The notes beneath the pieces are model-generated. The model was not told the DNA's origin. It ran no database searches and was given only the letters and a program-made list of their open reading frames with translations. DNA of 64,000 nt from Pseudomonadota bacterium (GTDB lineage Bacteria; Pseudomonadota; Alphaproteobacteria; Rhizobiales; Xanthobacteraceae), in contig JAEXYA010000026.1 of the NCBI GenBank assembly GCA_023451825.1, positions 26,113 to 90,112 of the forward strand, written 5' to 3'. This document shows positions 35,001-43,330 of the stretch, one piece after another (position 1 is the stretch's first letter; each line of letters starts with the position of its first letter). The position numbers and the translations under genes are program-made.

Positions 35001-37519
35001 CGCTTGAGCGTCAACAGGCGCAGCGGATCGGTGTCTTCCAGCGCCCCCGCATCGAAGGCTATCGGCTCTTCCGTCATGTCGACAAAGCCACGCACCGCCG
35101 TGGTGCCAAAGGAATGGCCGGCGCCTTCGGCGCGTTCCTTGAACAGGCCGAGCAGTGGAATATCGTTTTCGGTCTCCACACGCAGCGCCTTGGCGTGCCA
35201 ATCGGCCGCGGCCTGGGCGATGACCGCGAAAGTAACGCCGCCGACCGGCGTCTTCACGTTCGGGAACCAGCGCCGCAGCAGCGGATCGTTGGTGTCGAGG
35301 AAATTCGGCTCGAAGAACTCGCCGCCGATATAGCTTTCGGCTGTGCACAGCCCAACCTTGCCCATGGTTTTCATGAGCGACTTCTCGGACGCCTTGGCGA
35401 AGCGCTTGAATGCCTTATCGGCATCAGCGCCGAACTTCTCCTCGGCGCGAAACTGGACTCCCAGCGGATAAACCGCGGACGCGCCGAAACCGAGCGCGGT
35501 GGCGACGTGATGCGACGAGGCGATCTGACCGCTCTCCGCGATCAACGATACGCGCAGGCGCTGCCCTTCCGCGATCAGACGCTGATTGACGGCGGAGATG
35601 ACGATGATGAGCGGTAGCGCACCGCGATCGCGCGCCACATGGCGATCGGTCAGGATGGCAATGCCGCCGAGCTCGCGGGCGAAGCGTTCGACCTCGTCGC
35701 ACAGCGCCTCGATGGCCGCTTCGATGGCCTGCGCATTGGCCGCGCCATCATCCAGCACCGGGCGGTACAGCGTCTCGAAGCGGCGCACCGGCGTGGCGCG
35801 CTGCTCGCGGATCTTCAGCATTTCGAGATGGGTGAGGATCGGCGAACGAATGACGATCTGCGGGGCCGATGGCGCGCCGACATTGGGCTTGGCGCCCAGC
35901 GCCACCCGCAGCGTCATGCTGTCTGCCTCGCGCAGACTATCCAACGGCGGATTGGTGACCTGAGCGAAGCGCTGCGAGAAATACTTGGCGACGCCGCCTT
36001 CCTGATCCGACAGCGCGTTGATGGCGAGGCCATAGCCCATCGCCGAGATTTTCTCGGCGCCACTCTGCAGCATCGGATCCATCAGGAACTTGAAGCTCTC
36101 CTGATTGTGCGAATAGGCGACATAGCGTTGAAAGCGTTCGAGATCGCCATTGTAACGCAGTGGCGAGCCCTGCGCCTCGGCCGGAATATCGGGCAACGCC
36201 TCAAGCGTCACGCGCGCCTCGCTCAGCAACGAGGTGTAATCGCGGCGTGCGGCGAGCTTCTCCAGCGCTTCATGGGTGCCATAGGCGCGCTGCTCGGTGT
36301 GATCCCAATACAGCATGCCACCGGCCTCGATGCGGCCACGGCGTATAACGGTGTCGGCAGCAAAGCCGATCTGGCCGGCCTCCGACATCACACACAGATA
36401 TTCATCGGTCTCGACCGATCGCAGCGGGCGCAGGCCGAGGCGATCGAGCCGCGCGCCGACGATCTCGCCATTACCGAAGATCAACGCGGCGGGGCCGTCG
36501 TTCTTCTCCTCATAGAGCGAGAAATATTCCAGCATCGCCCGCACCGGCGGCGACAGCGTCTCATCATTCTCCCAGGCCGGCGGCATCATCGACACGATGG
36601 CGGTGACGAGGTCGAGGCCGTCTTCCATCAGCCGGCTTTGCAGCGTCTGGTCGAGACGGCAGGAATCCGATTGGCCTTCCGGCGCAATGATGCTGCCATT
36701 GCGCGAGCGCGCCAGCGCGGCTTCCGACAGGCGGTTCTTCTTGTCGGTATTGAGCTCGCCATTATGCGCCATCAGGCGGAATGGCTGCGCCATCGAGTTG
36801 CGCGGATCCGTGTTGGTGGAGAACCGCGTGTGGAAATACATCGTATGGATCGACTGATCGGAATCGGTCAGATCGCGGAAATAGGGAATGACCTCGTTGG
36901 AGTTGAGACGCCCTTTCAGAACCTGGGTTCGCGCTGAGAACGACAACGGATAGAAGCCCGCGAGGCTTGTGTCCGTATAGGCCTCCGCCTCGATCACCAG
37001 CAATGCGCGATGGATGGCGCGGTCGAACGCGGCGAGATCGCCAGCGCTGTCCGGCGCTGCGACCACCCATTGCCGGATCACGGACTGCAGCCGGATTGCG
37101 GCAGGACGCAGCACCGACGGATCGACCGGCACATCACGTATCAGCAGGACCGCCATGCCTTCATCGGCTGCAGCGGCAGCGATGATCCGTCCGGCGCGCT
37201 CATGCTGTGCCGGATCGTGCGGAAGAAAGACGTTGCAGACGCCGAAGCGCCCCTGCGCGAGATCCGAATGTCCAGTCAGCTTGCGGAAAAATCCGAGCGA
37301 AAGATCGATGGAGACACCGGCGCCATCGCCGACGCCTTCGGCCGACATCCCGCCACGATGCGGTACCGCGCACAGCGCTTCATGTCCCTTGAGCAGGACA
37401 TCATGCGACTGCCGGCCATCCTTGCGGGTGATGAAGCCGACACCACAGCTGCTCTTCTCCAAAGCGCTGTCGTAGAGACCTGTTGGCGCGGATTCGGCGA
37501 TCAAGCCTGTCGTCCTCAT
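32006..37519 (-). CDS. GltB-like glutamate-synthase-related protein (1837 aa)
   Basis: This protein is longer than standard GltB (about 1500). Domain order is GATase_2 with N-terminal-type Cys25 (SSCGVGFI; GltB has NCGFGL), a central domain, the FMN synthase barrel (GEGGENISRYG, GGQLPAQKV, GNTGGTGAAA), GXGXG, and a C-terminal extension of about 170 residues after ATGSAKATWLLENW. The 3Fe-4S cysteines are Cys1262, Cys1268 and Cys1272, spaced C-x5-C-x3-C instead of the usual C-x5-C-x4-C. The canonical DGGL motif of the FMN site is replaced by SGAHQTA. No GltD is near; a CysJ-like reductase follows 7 bases later. Function is unknown. Confidence 0.8.
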   Translation of the reverse strand: MRTTGLIAESAPTGLYDSALEKSSCGVGFITRKDGRQSHDVLLKGHEALCAVPHRGGMSAEGVGDGAGVSIDLSLGFFRKLTGHSDLAQGRFGVCNVFLPHDPAQHERAGRIIAAAAADEGMAVLLIRDVPVDPSVLRPAAIRLQSVIRQWVVAAPDSAGDLAAFDRAIHRALLVIEAEAYTDTSLAGFYPLSFSARTQVLKGRLNSNEVIPYFRDLTDSDQSIHTMYFHTRFSTNTDPRNSMAQPFRLMAHNGELNTDKKNRLSEAALARSRNGSIIAPEGQSDSCRLDQTLQSRLMEDGLDLVTAIVSMMPPAWENDETLSPPVRAMLEYFSLYEEKNDGPAALIFGNGEIVGARLDRLGLRPLRSVETDEYLCVMSEAGQIGFAADTVIRRGRIEAGGMLYWDHTEQRAYGTHEALEKLAARRDYTSLLSEARVTLEALPDIPAEAQGSPLRYNGDLERFQRYVAYSHNQESFKFLMDPMLQSGAEKISAMGYGLAINALSDQEGGVAKYFSQRFAQVTNPPLDSLREADSMTLRVALGAKPNVGAPSAPQIVIRSPILTHLEMLKIREQRATPVRRFETLYRPVLDDGAANAQAIEAAIEALCDEVERFARELGGIAILTDRHVARDRGALPLIIVISAVNQRLIAEGQRLRVSLIAESGQIASSHHVATALGFGASAVYPLGVQFRAEEKFGADADKAFKRFAKASEKSLMKTMGKVGLCTAESYIGGEFFEPNFLDTNDPLLRRWFPNVKTPVGGVTFAVIAQAAADWHAKALRVETENDIPLLGLFKERAEGAGHSFGTTAVRGFVDMTEEPIAFDAGALEDTDPLRLLTLKRLADSFGLDEDAYKRTSFARRTPQEIDAFRITPAYRAFSRLMSEERHRRPAALRDVLALPADVTFISHASDFKREMGRFSRHGNNSFLVRGLDCTRMADDRFHLELTGPLGCDPGRLVALGQSMVTRFKTDIVGHWLEGGRLALTVKGEALAYLARLRTAPGAIALQDVQPAHEITQLLTSGAMSHGALDAPAHEAVAHGTNMVGGLSNSGEGGENISRYGTIRASRIKQLASGRFGVWAGYLADPMLEELEIKIGQGAKPGEGGQLPAQKVTVEIAAARGGTPGVELVSPPPHHDTYSIEDLAQLIHDCKAARVRVIVKLVSSEGVGTIAVGVAKAGADVINIAGNTGGTGAAAVTSLKYTGRAAEIGIAEVHQALCANGLRQKVTLRCSGAHQTASDVIKSALLGGDSFEFGTTALMMLKCVMAKNCNIKCPAGLTTNSELFDGDPRALAQYLMNIAHETREILAALGFSSLREARGRADLLHLLDHPASVGQLDLRNMLAVVDEVKIDSPVYMEADFALDEAWIVAAKSALIDACASEFVIRDTRKLGNRDKSVAGRLAIDIERLLNHEMTDAQTCGCPAIAQDDRGRRFLKSGAVTIETHGSAGQSFGAFCNDGMVMRHVGVCNDGVGKSACGGEIAICSPGGGSHEAGGNVLIGNFALFGATGGRTFVEGQAGDRFAVRNSGATAVVEGVGDFCCEYMTNGAVLNLGAFGKGFGNGMSGGFAYQYDPYGDLPAKASHDSILLLPIAGDDDYSRMHAETVRQLLQWHVDATGSAKATWLLENWDVEKANFVYGLPTALLQYQDSDAILKAKPRKDLLEEVATAVAGWQVRKFKLAYRDGKPIMGGAIPDHDAADSEATFRLLNEYTVLAMAQQLALSRLPGITETGHPAVASAVRKLLLTEDFALMQKILRHARAALQTYGDPELAALVADKRLRDYKSALALRNVLSVDSPGSYGWILHQGSKNIAVLQHLPSYEELFARAAAPDLIAFAARG

Positions 37520-37940
37520 GATGTATCAGGATCGCAGCGTCCCGGTAGCACTGCCATTCGCTGGCATGGACCTGTTGAAGGTCGCCTTAGCTCGCACGGC
37601 ACATCGCAGCAAGCTGCGTGGGTCAGTATGGAATTATAAAAGCTTTAGTTTGCATCGACTGCCGGGATCACGGGGAACAAGATCGATGTCGGCAGTCGCA
37701 CACGACGCCGCGCTCGCGGCAGCCTGGAATCGCTATAAACGGGCGGCGCCGTGCCAGACGCGCGGCCTGTGCCGCGATCCATCGTCGATCCCCAAGTACA
37801 CGAGCCCGGCGGTTCGATCTGCGGTCGTTTGCGCGAGACAGCGCATCGCACGATGATGCACCTTCATCGGCCATCGCATCGCCGGGCCACCACCGCTTTC
37901 CGCGATAGACGAAACGCCCGCTACGGCATAAATCTGGCTG
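37520..37940. other. Upstream region of the GltB-like operon
   Basis: These 421 bases hold no supported gene. Overlapping frames on both strands lack protein character. A perfect -10-like hexamer TATAAT on the minus strand (37633-37638) lies 114 bases upstream of the GltB-like start, without a clear -35. No binding site for a nitrogen or iron regulator was recognised. Confidence 0.4.
37633..37638 (-). promoter_or_regulatory. Candidate -10 hexamer (TATAAT) for the GltB-like operon
   Basis: The reverse complement of ATTATA at 37633-37638 is an exact -10 consensus. The matching -35 region is poor, so this is tentative. Confidence 0.3.
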
Positions 37941-38168
37941 ATGAAGAATCAGGCACCATGGACGGGAAAGGTCTTTGACGAGCCGCGCGTCGGCTTCGTC
38001 GCCGAACACGGTTCGCAAATGCATCCGCTGGTGAAACCGCCGGAGCCGCCCCCGCTGCCGCCGCCACCTCCCCCGCCGGAGCGCTCGCCGCTCGACAAGA
38101 TCATCGACGAGGATCGCATCGGCTACGCGGGCGCGCAGCGTCGGATTCACAAGCCGCAAGACTCGTAG
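37941..38168 (+). CDS. Small Pro-rich hypothetical protein with duplicated motif
   Basis: The 75-residue frame starts MKNQAPWTGKVFDEPRVGF. It contains a proline hinge (PPEPPPLPPPPPPPE) between two similar blocks, FDEPRVGFVAE and IDEDRIGYAGA, each ending near a HxP or KPQ element. The repeated D-E-x-R-(V/I)-G motif argues that the frame is coding. The ribosome-binding site is poor. No family is known. It is divergent from the GltB-like operon. Confidence 0.5.
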   Translation: MKNQAPWTGKVFDEPRVGFVAEHGSQMHPLVKPPEPPPLPPPPPPPERSPLDKIIDEDRIGYAGAQRRIHKPQDS

Positions 38169-38254
38169 GACGGGTTGAGCGACCTGCTGTTCGTAGCTCA
38201 AGAAGCGGAAGCGATATCCATCACCACGCACGCCGGAACATGAGGACGGGAGGC

Positions 38255-38569
38255 CTAATCGCTACCTGAGCTGCCGGACGAACTGTCGCTCGTTCCGCTG
38301 TCATGCGATGCCTGCCCATCGCCAGCGTGGTCTTGCGCAACCTTTGTGCTATGAGAACGGATGACCATGTCCGTATAGAGCGCCCTCACCTGATTGTAGC
38401 CGGGATCACTGGGCTGCATCTCGGCATATCTCTCCCGGAGCCGAGCAATCCGCCGTTCACGCCACTTCCTGTTCAGGGCCCAGCACACTGCAATGCTGAA
38501 AAGACCCAACGCGGCGATTGCGAGCAGGCCGGCATGAATATGCGCCAAAAGGTTGAACGACGTCCCCAT
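38255..38569 (-). CDS. Small membrane protein, hypothetical
   Basis: The 104-residue protein has one membrane span (about residues 9-30), a basic-acidic cytoplasmic helix (RKWRERRIARLRERYAEMQ) and a Ser/Asp/Gly-rich tail. No characterised family was found. The composition is typical of real small alphaproteobacterial membrane proteins. Confidence 0.6.
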   Translation of the reverse strand: MGTSFNLLAHIHAGLLAIAALGLFSIAVCWALNRKWRERRIARLRERYAEMQPSDPGYNQVRALYTDMVIRSHSTKVAQDHAGDGQASHDSGTSDSSSGSSGSD

Positions 38570-38585
38570 ACGCCGAAACTACATG

Positions 38586-38623
38586 AAAAACGATGTGGGC
38601 GCGACCGTGACCGCGCCCACATC
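38586..38623 (-). terminator. Rho-independent terminator of the receptor gene
   Basis: A perfect 12-bp stem GATGTGGGCGCG (38592-38603) / CGCGCCCACATC (38612-38623) precedes a T-run (38586-38590 read on the minus strand). It lies 21 bases after the stop of the receptor gene at 38644. Confidence 0.85.
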
Positions 38624-38643
38624 AGGTCAACCGGCAAGCGGCC

Positions 38644-39870
38644 TCACTTCTTCGCCGCGGTCACCATCGGGCACGCGCTGGCCGAAAGCGGCGCAAAAGC
38701 TTCGTCGGCCTTCACGGTGGAGAGGATCTTCAACACGTCATAGGGATCCTTGACTTCGCTCTGCTTCTTCACTTCGGCCAGATACATGTCATGGACCATC
38801 AGATTGTCCGGGCGCAGTTTTCCGTTGCGCAGGAAGGCGTCGTCGAAGGTGCGGCCATGCAGGTCCTTCAGCACCGCGGCCGGATCCTTGCTGTTTGCCG
38901 CTTCCACCGACTTGATGTAGTTCAGCGTCGATGAATAGACGCCGGCCTGCATCATGCTCGGCGGCTTGCCCATCTTGGCGGCGTAGCGCTTGGAGAATTC
39001 GCGGGTGCGGTCGTCCATGTTCCAGTAGAAGCCGGAGGTCACCAGCAGGCCCGCCGCGCTCTTGAGGCCGACGCTGCGGATGTCGTTCACATCGAGCAGC
39101 AGCGCGATCATCTTCTGGTCGCCGCCCATCAGGCCGAATTCCTCCGCCTGCTTGATGACGTTCTGCGTATCGCTGCCGGCATTGGCCACGGCGATCACTT
39201 TTGCGCCCGACGATTTCGCTGTCAGCAGCTGCGAGGAGAAATCCGCGGTGTTGATCGGATGCGGCGCGCGGCCGAGCGCCTTGCCGCCGCCCTTCACAGC
39301 CACATCGGTGACGTCGCGCTCCAGCGCATGGCCGAAGGCATAGTCGGCGACGATGAAGAAGAAGGTGTTGTCGCCACGCTGGATCATCGCCTTGGCGGCG
39401 ACATTGGCGAGCGCATAGGTGTTGTAGGTCCACTGGATGAAATTCGGCGAACAGAATTTGCCGCTCAGATCCGCCGAGCCGCCGGCGGAGGTGATGAACA
39501 TCTTGTTGCGCTCTTTGGCGAAGGTCTGCACCGCGATACAGACCGACGACACCGGCACGTCGAGAATGACGTCCACGCCTTCCTGATCGTACCACTGGCG
39601 CGCGATATTGCCGCCGACATCGGGCTTGTTGAGATGATCGGCCGAAATGATCTGGATCGGCTTGCCAAGTGCTTTGCCGCCGCATTCCTCGATGGCGAGC
39701 TGAGCTGCTGCGACCGAGCCCGCACCGCCATTGTCGGCGAACAGTCCGGTCATGTCGGTGAGCACGCCGAATTTCAGCGGTGTATCGGCCGCTGCGCGGA
39801 CGATGGCCGGCGACGCGATCAAGCCGAGACCGGTGGCACCCACGCCAGCCAAGAACGTACGACGCTTCAT
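38644..39870 (-). CDS. ABC transporter substrate-binding protein, branched-chain type
   Basis: The start MKRRTFLAGVGATGLG (39870) has GGGAG 9 bases upstream and a twin-arginine-like signal (KRRTFLAG). The 408-residue protein is a type I periplasmic receptor (LivJ/UrtA-like) with LKFGVLTDMTGLFADNGG and RTREFSKRYAAKMGK. It should bind an amino acid, amide or aromatic acid. No permease or ATPase of this system is encoded nearby, so it is an orphan receptor. A strong terminator follows. Confidence 0.9.
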   Translation of the reverse strand: MKRRTFLAGVGATGLGLIASPAIVRAAADTPLKFGVLTDMTGLFADNGGAGSVAAAQLAIEECGGKALGKPIQIISADHLNKPDVGGNIARQWYDQEGVDVILDVPVSSVCIAVQTFAKERNKMFITSAGGSADLSGKFCSPNFIQWTYNTYALANVAAKAMIQRGDNTFFFIVADYAFGHALERDVTDVAVKGGGKALGRAPHPINTADFSSQLLTAKSSGAKVIAVANAGSDTQNVIKQAEEFGLMGGDQKMIALLLDVNDIRSVGLKSAAGLLVTSGFYWNMDDRTREFSKRYAAKMGKPPSMMQAGVYSSTLNYIKSVEAANSKDPAAVLKDLHGRTFDDAFLRNGKLRPDNLMVHDMYLAEVKKQSEVKDPYDVLKILSTVKADEAFAPLSASACPMVTAAKK

Positions 39871-40045
39871 GTTTGTTTTCTCCCTGTTTTGATTTTGTCT
39901 TTGCGGGGAGATTGCGTGGTGACGCGCTGCGAAGCAAGGCACAGTGGCGTATTTTCAATCAAAGGCGTACCCATCGGACACGCGAATGGTATCGCCGCAA
40001 CCTGAGGTCGGCAGGCGGTTCACGTATGTGAATTGGGCGAAGAAC

Positions 40046-40130
40046 GTAGGATGGGTAGAGCGCAGCGAAACCCATCACCGCACACTCGGCGCTCGTTGTG
40101 ATGGGTTTCGCTACGCTCTACCCATCCTAC
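40046..40130. repeat. Palindromic repeat (GTAGGATGGGT family)
   Basis: Arms GTAGGATGGGTAGAGCG and CGCTCTACCCATCCTAC pair over most of their length, with inner arms GAAACCCATCA/TGATGGGTTTC. The same family is at 57621-57704. It ends 5 bases from the DeoR stop codon. Confidence 0.85.
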
Positions 40131-40134
40131 GATG

Positions 40135-40896
40135 TCACCCCGCCACCACCACCTTCGCGCCGCTCGCCGCGAACATCACGCGCTCACTGTTCGCCGCATC
40201 GCCATCGGTCACCAGCGTCCAGTGCGGCGGCAGTGGTGCCCAGGCGTCCTGCTCGGCGCGCCCTAACTTGCCTGCATCGGCCAGCACGATCACATCCTTG
40301 GCCTGCTGCATCATCAGCGACTTCAACGCCACCTGCTCGAGATCAGCCTCGCACAGGCCGCGACCATGGACCACACCGTCGGCGCTCATGATGGCGCGAT
40401 CGGCGGTCATGCGCCGCAGCGCTTCGGCTGCAAGCGGCCCCATGGTGCTCATGCTGGTGGCGCGGATGGTGCCGCCGAGTACGATCAACTCGATGCCCGG
40501 CGCCTTGGCGAGAAAGGGTAGCAGCGCGAGATTATTGGTGATGATGCGCAGCTTGCGCTGCAACAGCAACCGGCCGAACGCCGCCACCGTGGAGCCGGCA
40601 TCGAGGATCAGCGTCTCGCCATCCTTGATGAGATCGGCTGCCGCCTGGGCGATGGCCTGCTTGGCCTTGCCCTGCACGGCGATGCGCTGGTCCAGCGTCG
40701 CCTCGGCCACATGGCCGGTGAGAATCGCGCCGCCATAGGTGCGACGGACATGGTTGTTCTTGGAGAGAAACTGCAGGTCGCGCCGGACGGTGGAGGCGGA
40801 GACGTCGAAACGGCGCGCGAGATCGTCAACGTCGATCTCGCCGGCATTCAATGCCTCGAGCAGCCGCGCCCGTCGGTCCTTGCTGCGCATCGACAT
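40135..40896 (-). CDS. DeoR-family transcriptional regulator
   Basis: The start MSMRSKDRRARLLEAL is chosen (40896). The 253-residue protein has an N-terminal winged helix (VDDLARRFDVSASTVRRDL) and a sugar-phosphate effector domain (ILDAGSTVAAFGRLL and EADLEQVALKSLM). DeoR regulators sense phosphorylated sugars. It lies downstream of the kdgT-dtnK-pdxA operon and probably represses it using a phosphorylated sugar acid. A palindromic repeat separates it from pdxA. Confidence 0.88.
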   Translation of the reverse strand: MSMRSKDRRARLLEALNAGEIDVDDLARRFDVSASTVRRDLQFLSKNNHVRRTYGGAILTGHVAEATLDQRIAVQGKAKQAIAQAAADLIKDGETLILDAGSTVAAFGRLLLQRKLRIITNNLALLPFLAKAPGIELIVLGGTIRATSMSTMGPLAAEALRRMTADRAIMSADGVVHGRGLCEADLEQVALKSLMMQQAKDVIVLADAGKLGRAEQDAWAPLPPHWTLVTDGDAANSERVMFAASGAKVVVAG

Positions 40897-40919
40897 AAAG
40901 GCCGGCTCCACTCCCTGTG

Positions 40920-41038
40920 CCCCGGACGCGACGCGGCACGGAGTGCCGCTTCGCAGAGCCGGGGCCGTCACAAACACCGGCGCTTCGTGCGGTCCCGGTT
41001 CTGCGAAGCAACGCTATGCGTTGCATCGCGCCCGGGAC
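40920..41038. repeat. Palindromic repeat (CCCCGGACGCGA family)
   Basis: This long imperfect palindrome has arms around GTGCCGCTTCGCAGAGCC and GGTTCTGCGAAGCAAC and ends CGCCCGGGAC. The same family is at 56183-56303. It fills the gap between the DeoR gene and pdxA. Confidence 0.8.
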
Positions 41039-41076
41039 ACGGATGGGTCAATGCGAACGAGGCGTCAAGCCGGCTG

Positions 41077-42078
41077 TCAAGCCGCCTTGGCGCCCGGAGC
41101 CAGATCCACCGCCTGACGCAGCGCCTCGATCAGGCTGCGCTCGTCGGCGATGCCCTTGCCGGCGATGTCGAAGGCGGTGCCGTGGTCGACCGAGGTGCGG
41201 ATCACGGGAAGACCAACCGTGATGTTGACGCCGGATTCGAGGCCGAGCACCTTGATCGGACCATGGCCCTGATCGTGATACATGGCGACCACCATGTCGT
41301 AATCGCCGCGGCCGGCGAGGAAGAACAGCGTGTCGGCCGGCAGCGGGCCGCGCACGTCCCAGCCCTTGGCCTGGCACTTCTCGACGGCCGGCGTGATCTT
41401 CTCGGCTTCCTCGCCATAACCGAACAGGCCGTTCTCGCCGGCATGCGGATTGATGGCGCAGACGCCGATCTTCGGATTCTTGATGCCGGCCTTCACCAGC
41501 ACGTCATGGCCGCGGGTGATGACGCGCTCGACCAGGCCCGGCTCGATCTTCTTGATGGCGTCGATCAGGCCGATATGCGTGGTGACATGAATCACGCGCA
41601 GTTTTGGCGAGACCAGCATCATCGACACTTCCGGCGTGCCGGTGAGATGCGCGAGCAGTTCGGTGTGGCCGGGATATTTGTGGCCGGCCGCATGCAGCGC
41701 TTCCTTGGACAGCGGCGCGGTGCAGATGCCCTGCGCCTGCCTGGCCTGCACCACCTGCACGGCCTTCTCGATATAGCGATAGGCGGCTTCACCGGCGATC
41801 GGCGAGTTCTGGCCGAACGGCAGATCGGCCGGCACGTTCTTCAGATCCACGCACTGAACATTCTTCGACGCGAAATTCGCATCCTTCGCGTCAGCCAGCG
41901 AATCCACTTCGAGCGACGAGCCGACGACCTTGCCGGCTTGACGCAGGCGGCCGGCATCGCCGATCACCAGCATGTTGCACAGCGCCTGCGCTTCCGGCTG
42001 CGCCAGCGCCTTCATGATCACTTCGGGGCCAATGCCGGCCGGATCGCCCATGGTGATCGCAATGGTCGGACGGGTCAT
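41077..42078 (-). CDS. pdxA2: 4-phospho-threonate/erythronate-type dehydrogenase (PdxA2 family)
   Basis: The 333-residue PdxA-fold dehydrogenase has GDPAGIGPEV, metal-binding histidines in HVTTHIGL, the MYHDQGH motif and the phosphate-binding region. It overlaps the kinase gene by 4 bases (ATGA). Together with a DUF1537 kinase this fits the described four-carbon sugar-acid pathway (threonate or erythronate 4-phosphate to dihydroxyacetone phosphate plus CO2). A role in pyridoxine synthesis as PdxA is less likely because of the operon context. Confidence 0.82.
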   Translation of the reverse strand: MTRPTIAITMGDPAGIGPEVIMKALAQPEAQALCNMLVIGDAGRLRQAGKVVGSSLEVDSLADAKDANFASKNVQCVDLKNVPADLPFGQNSPIAGEAAYRYIEKAVQVVQARQAQGICTAPLSKEALHAAGHKYPGHTELLAHLTGTPEVSMMLVSPKLRVIHVTTHIGLIDAIKKIEPGLVERVITRGHDVLVKAGIKNPKIGVCAINPHAGENGLFGYGEEAEKITPAVEKCQAKGWDVRGPLPADTLFFLAGRGDYDMVVAMYHDQGHGPIKVLGLESGVNITVGLPVIRTSVDHGTAFDIAGKGIADERSLIEALRQAVDLAPGAKAA

Positions 42079-43328
42079 GAGAAGCTTCCTTTGGTTCGGA
42101 CGGCGCGAAGGCGTTCGCTGATACGGATAAGGCTCATCTCGTCACCGAAGGCACCGGCCTTGGTGGCGATGGGAACAGAGAGTTGGCCGAGCGTCTGGCC
42201 GAGCGACACGCCCGGCTCGATCTCGTCGGCAAGGCGGATGCCATTGACGCCGAAGCGCGACAGCAGCGCGGCAGCAGTCTCGCCGCCGGTAGCCGCGAAG
42301 GCGCCGATGGACGGCGCAACACTTTCGAGCGTGACCGCAAGACCCTCAGCGAGCTTGGGGCCGAGCGCCATGTTCAGCTTGCCTTCCATCATGATCTCGA
42401 CCAGCGCGTCGCCGCCGGAAGCGAGATGCGCCGACACATCGGCGGCAAGCGTCGCACGCTCGGGTGCATTGGCATCAAGGAGCGCATCGGGCGAAATCGG
42501 GAAATGCTTGACTGTTCCGGTCTCGTCGAGTTTTCGCGCGGCGGAGCGCGAGGCGCCGGCGACGGAGCCGACCACGATCAGCGTGCCCTTCTCGCTCACG
42601 GGAATCTTCAGAGGCGCGACAGCGGTGCCGGCATCGAGCCCGGCGAGCGCATGCGCAAGACCGGCGCTACCGATGAAGAACGTCGCCTTCGAAGCGTGAA
42701 TGCTCGCTTCCGCGATCAGATGCAGGTCGTTGTCGGTCTCGGCATCGCAGCAGGCGACCACGTCGCCTTCGGCCGCGAGCTTTGCAAAAACGGATTTCAG
42801 ATCGCCGCCACGGATGGTGGCGAGCGTCACCTTCTCGCCGCGGATGCCGGCGGTGGCCAGCACGTCAGCGAGATCGGCGTTAGGATAAGTATGGTCGCGC
42901 TGCCAGACTTCCGCGTCTTCGAGCGGTGCGCCCTTCATCATGATGCGGCCATCGATGGTGGTGCGGCCGGTCGCCGGAAAGGCCGGCGCGAACACGCCGA
43001 AACCGGCGCCGACGGTCTTCCTGAGATAGTCGAGCGCGGCCTTGGTCTCCGCTGCGGGTTGGCCCCGCAGCGTCGAGTCGATTTTCTTGAACAGCGTGCG
43101 GCCGGGCTCGCACAAACGTGCGAGCACATCCGCATGCCGCGATGCTGCGTCCGCGGCACTCATGCCGCGGCTTGCTGCATCATAGGCAAGAACCGGAAGC
43201 TGGTGATCCGACGCATCGGATATTTCGCCCCATGTCACCGCGGCAATGCTTCCCCGTCGCCCGAAGGCGATGGCGCAGTCCGCAGCACCGGTGAGATCGT
43301 CCGCGAGGATCAGCCAGCGATCAGCCAT
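42075..43328 (-). CDS. dtnK: Four-carbon acid sugar kinase (DUF1537 family)
   Basis: The 417-residue protein has the N-terminal DUF1537 motif LILADDLTGAADCAIAFG and the C-terminal nucleotide-binding segment IGAFAATGGETAAALLSRFG. The family phosphorylates D-threonate, D-erythronate or related C4 acids. It starts 2 bases after the kdgT stop and overlaps pdxA by 4. The specific sugar acid is not determined. Confidence 0.85.
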   Translation of the reverse strand: MADRWLILADDLTGAADCAIAFGRRGSIAAVTWGEISDASDHQLPVLAYDAASRGMSAADAASRHADVLARLCEPGRTLFKKIDSTLRGQPAAETKAALDYLRKTVGAGFGVFAPAFPATGRTTIDGRIMMKGAPLEDAEVWQRDHTYPNADLADVLATAGIRGEKVTLATIRGGDLKSVFAKLAAEGDVVACCDAETDNDLHLIAEASIHASKATFFIGSAGLAHALAGLDAGTAVAPLKIPVSEKGTLIVVGSVAGASRSAARKLDETGTVKHFPISPDALLDANAPERATLAADVSAHLASGGDALVEIMMEGKLNMALGPKLAEGLAVTLESVAPSIGAFAATGGETAAALLSRFGVNGIRLADEIEPGVSLGQTLGQLSVPIATKAGAFGDEMSLIRISERLRAVRTKGSFS

Positions 43329-43330
43329 GC

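Noticed and set aside
31946..37639. Long plus-strand frames opposite the GltB-like and CysJ-like genes (31946-33187, 34079-35617, 35639-36937)
   Set aside because: They are mirror frames produced by high GC and strong codon bias of the minus-strand genes. They lack starts with ribosome-binding sites and have no recognisable domains.
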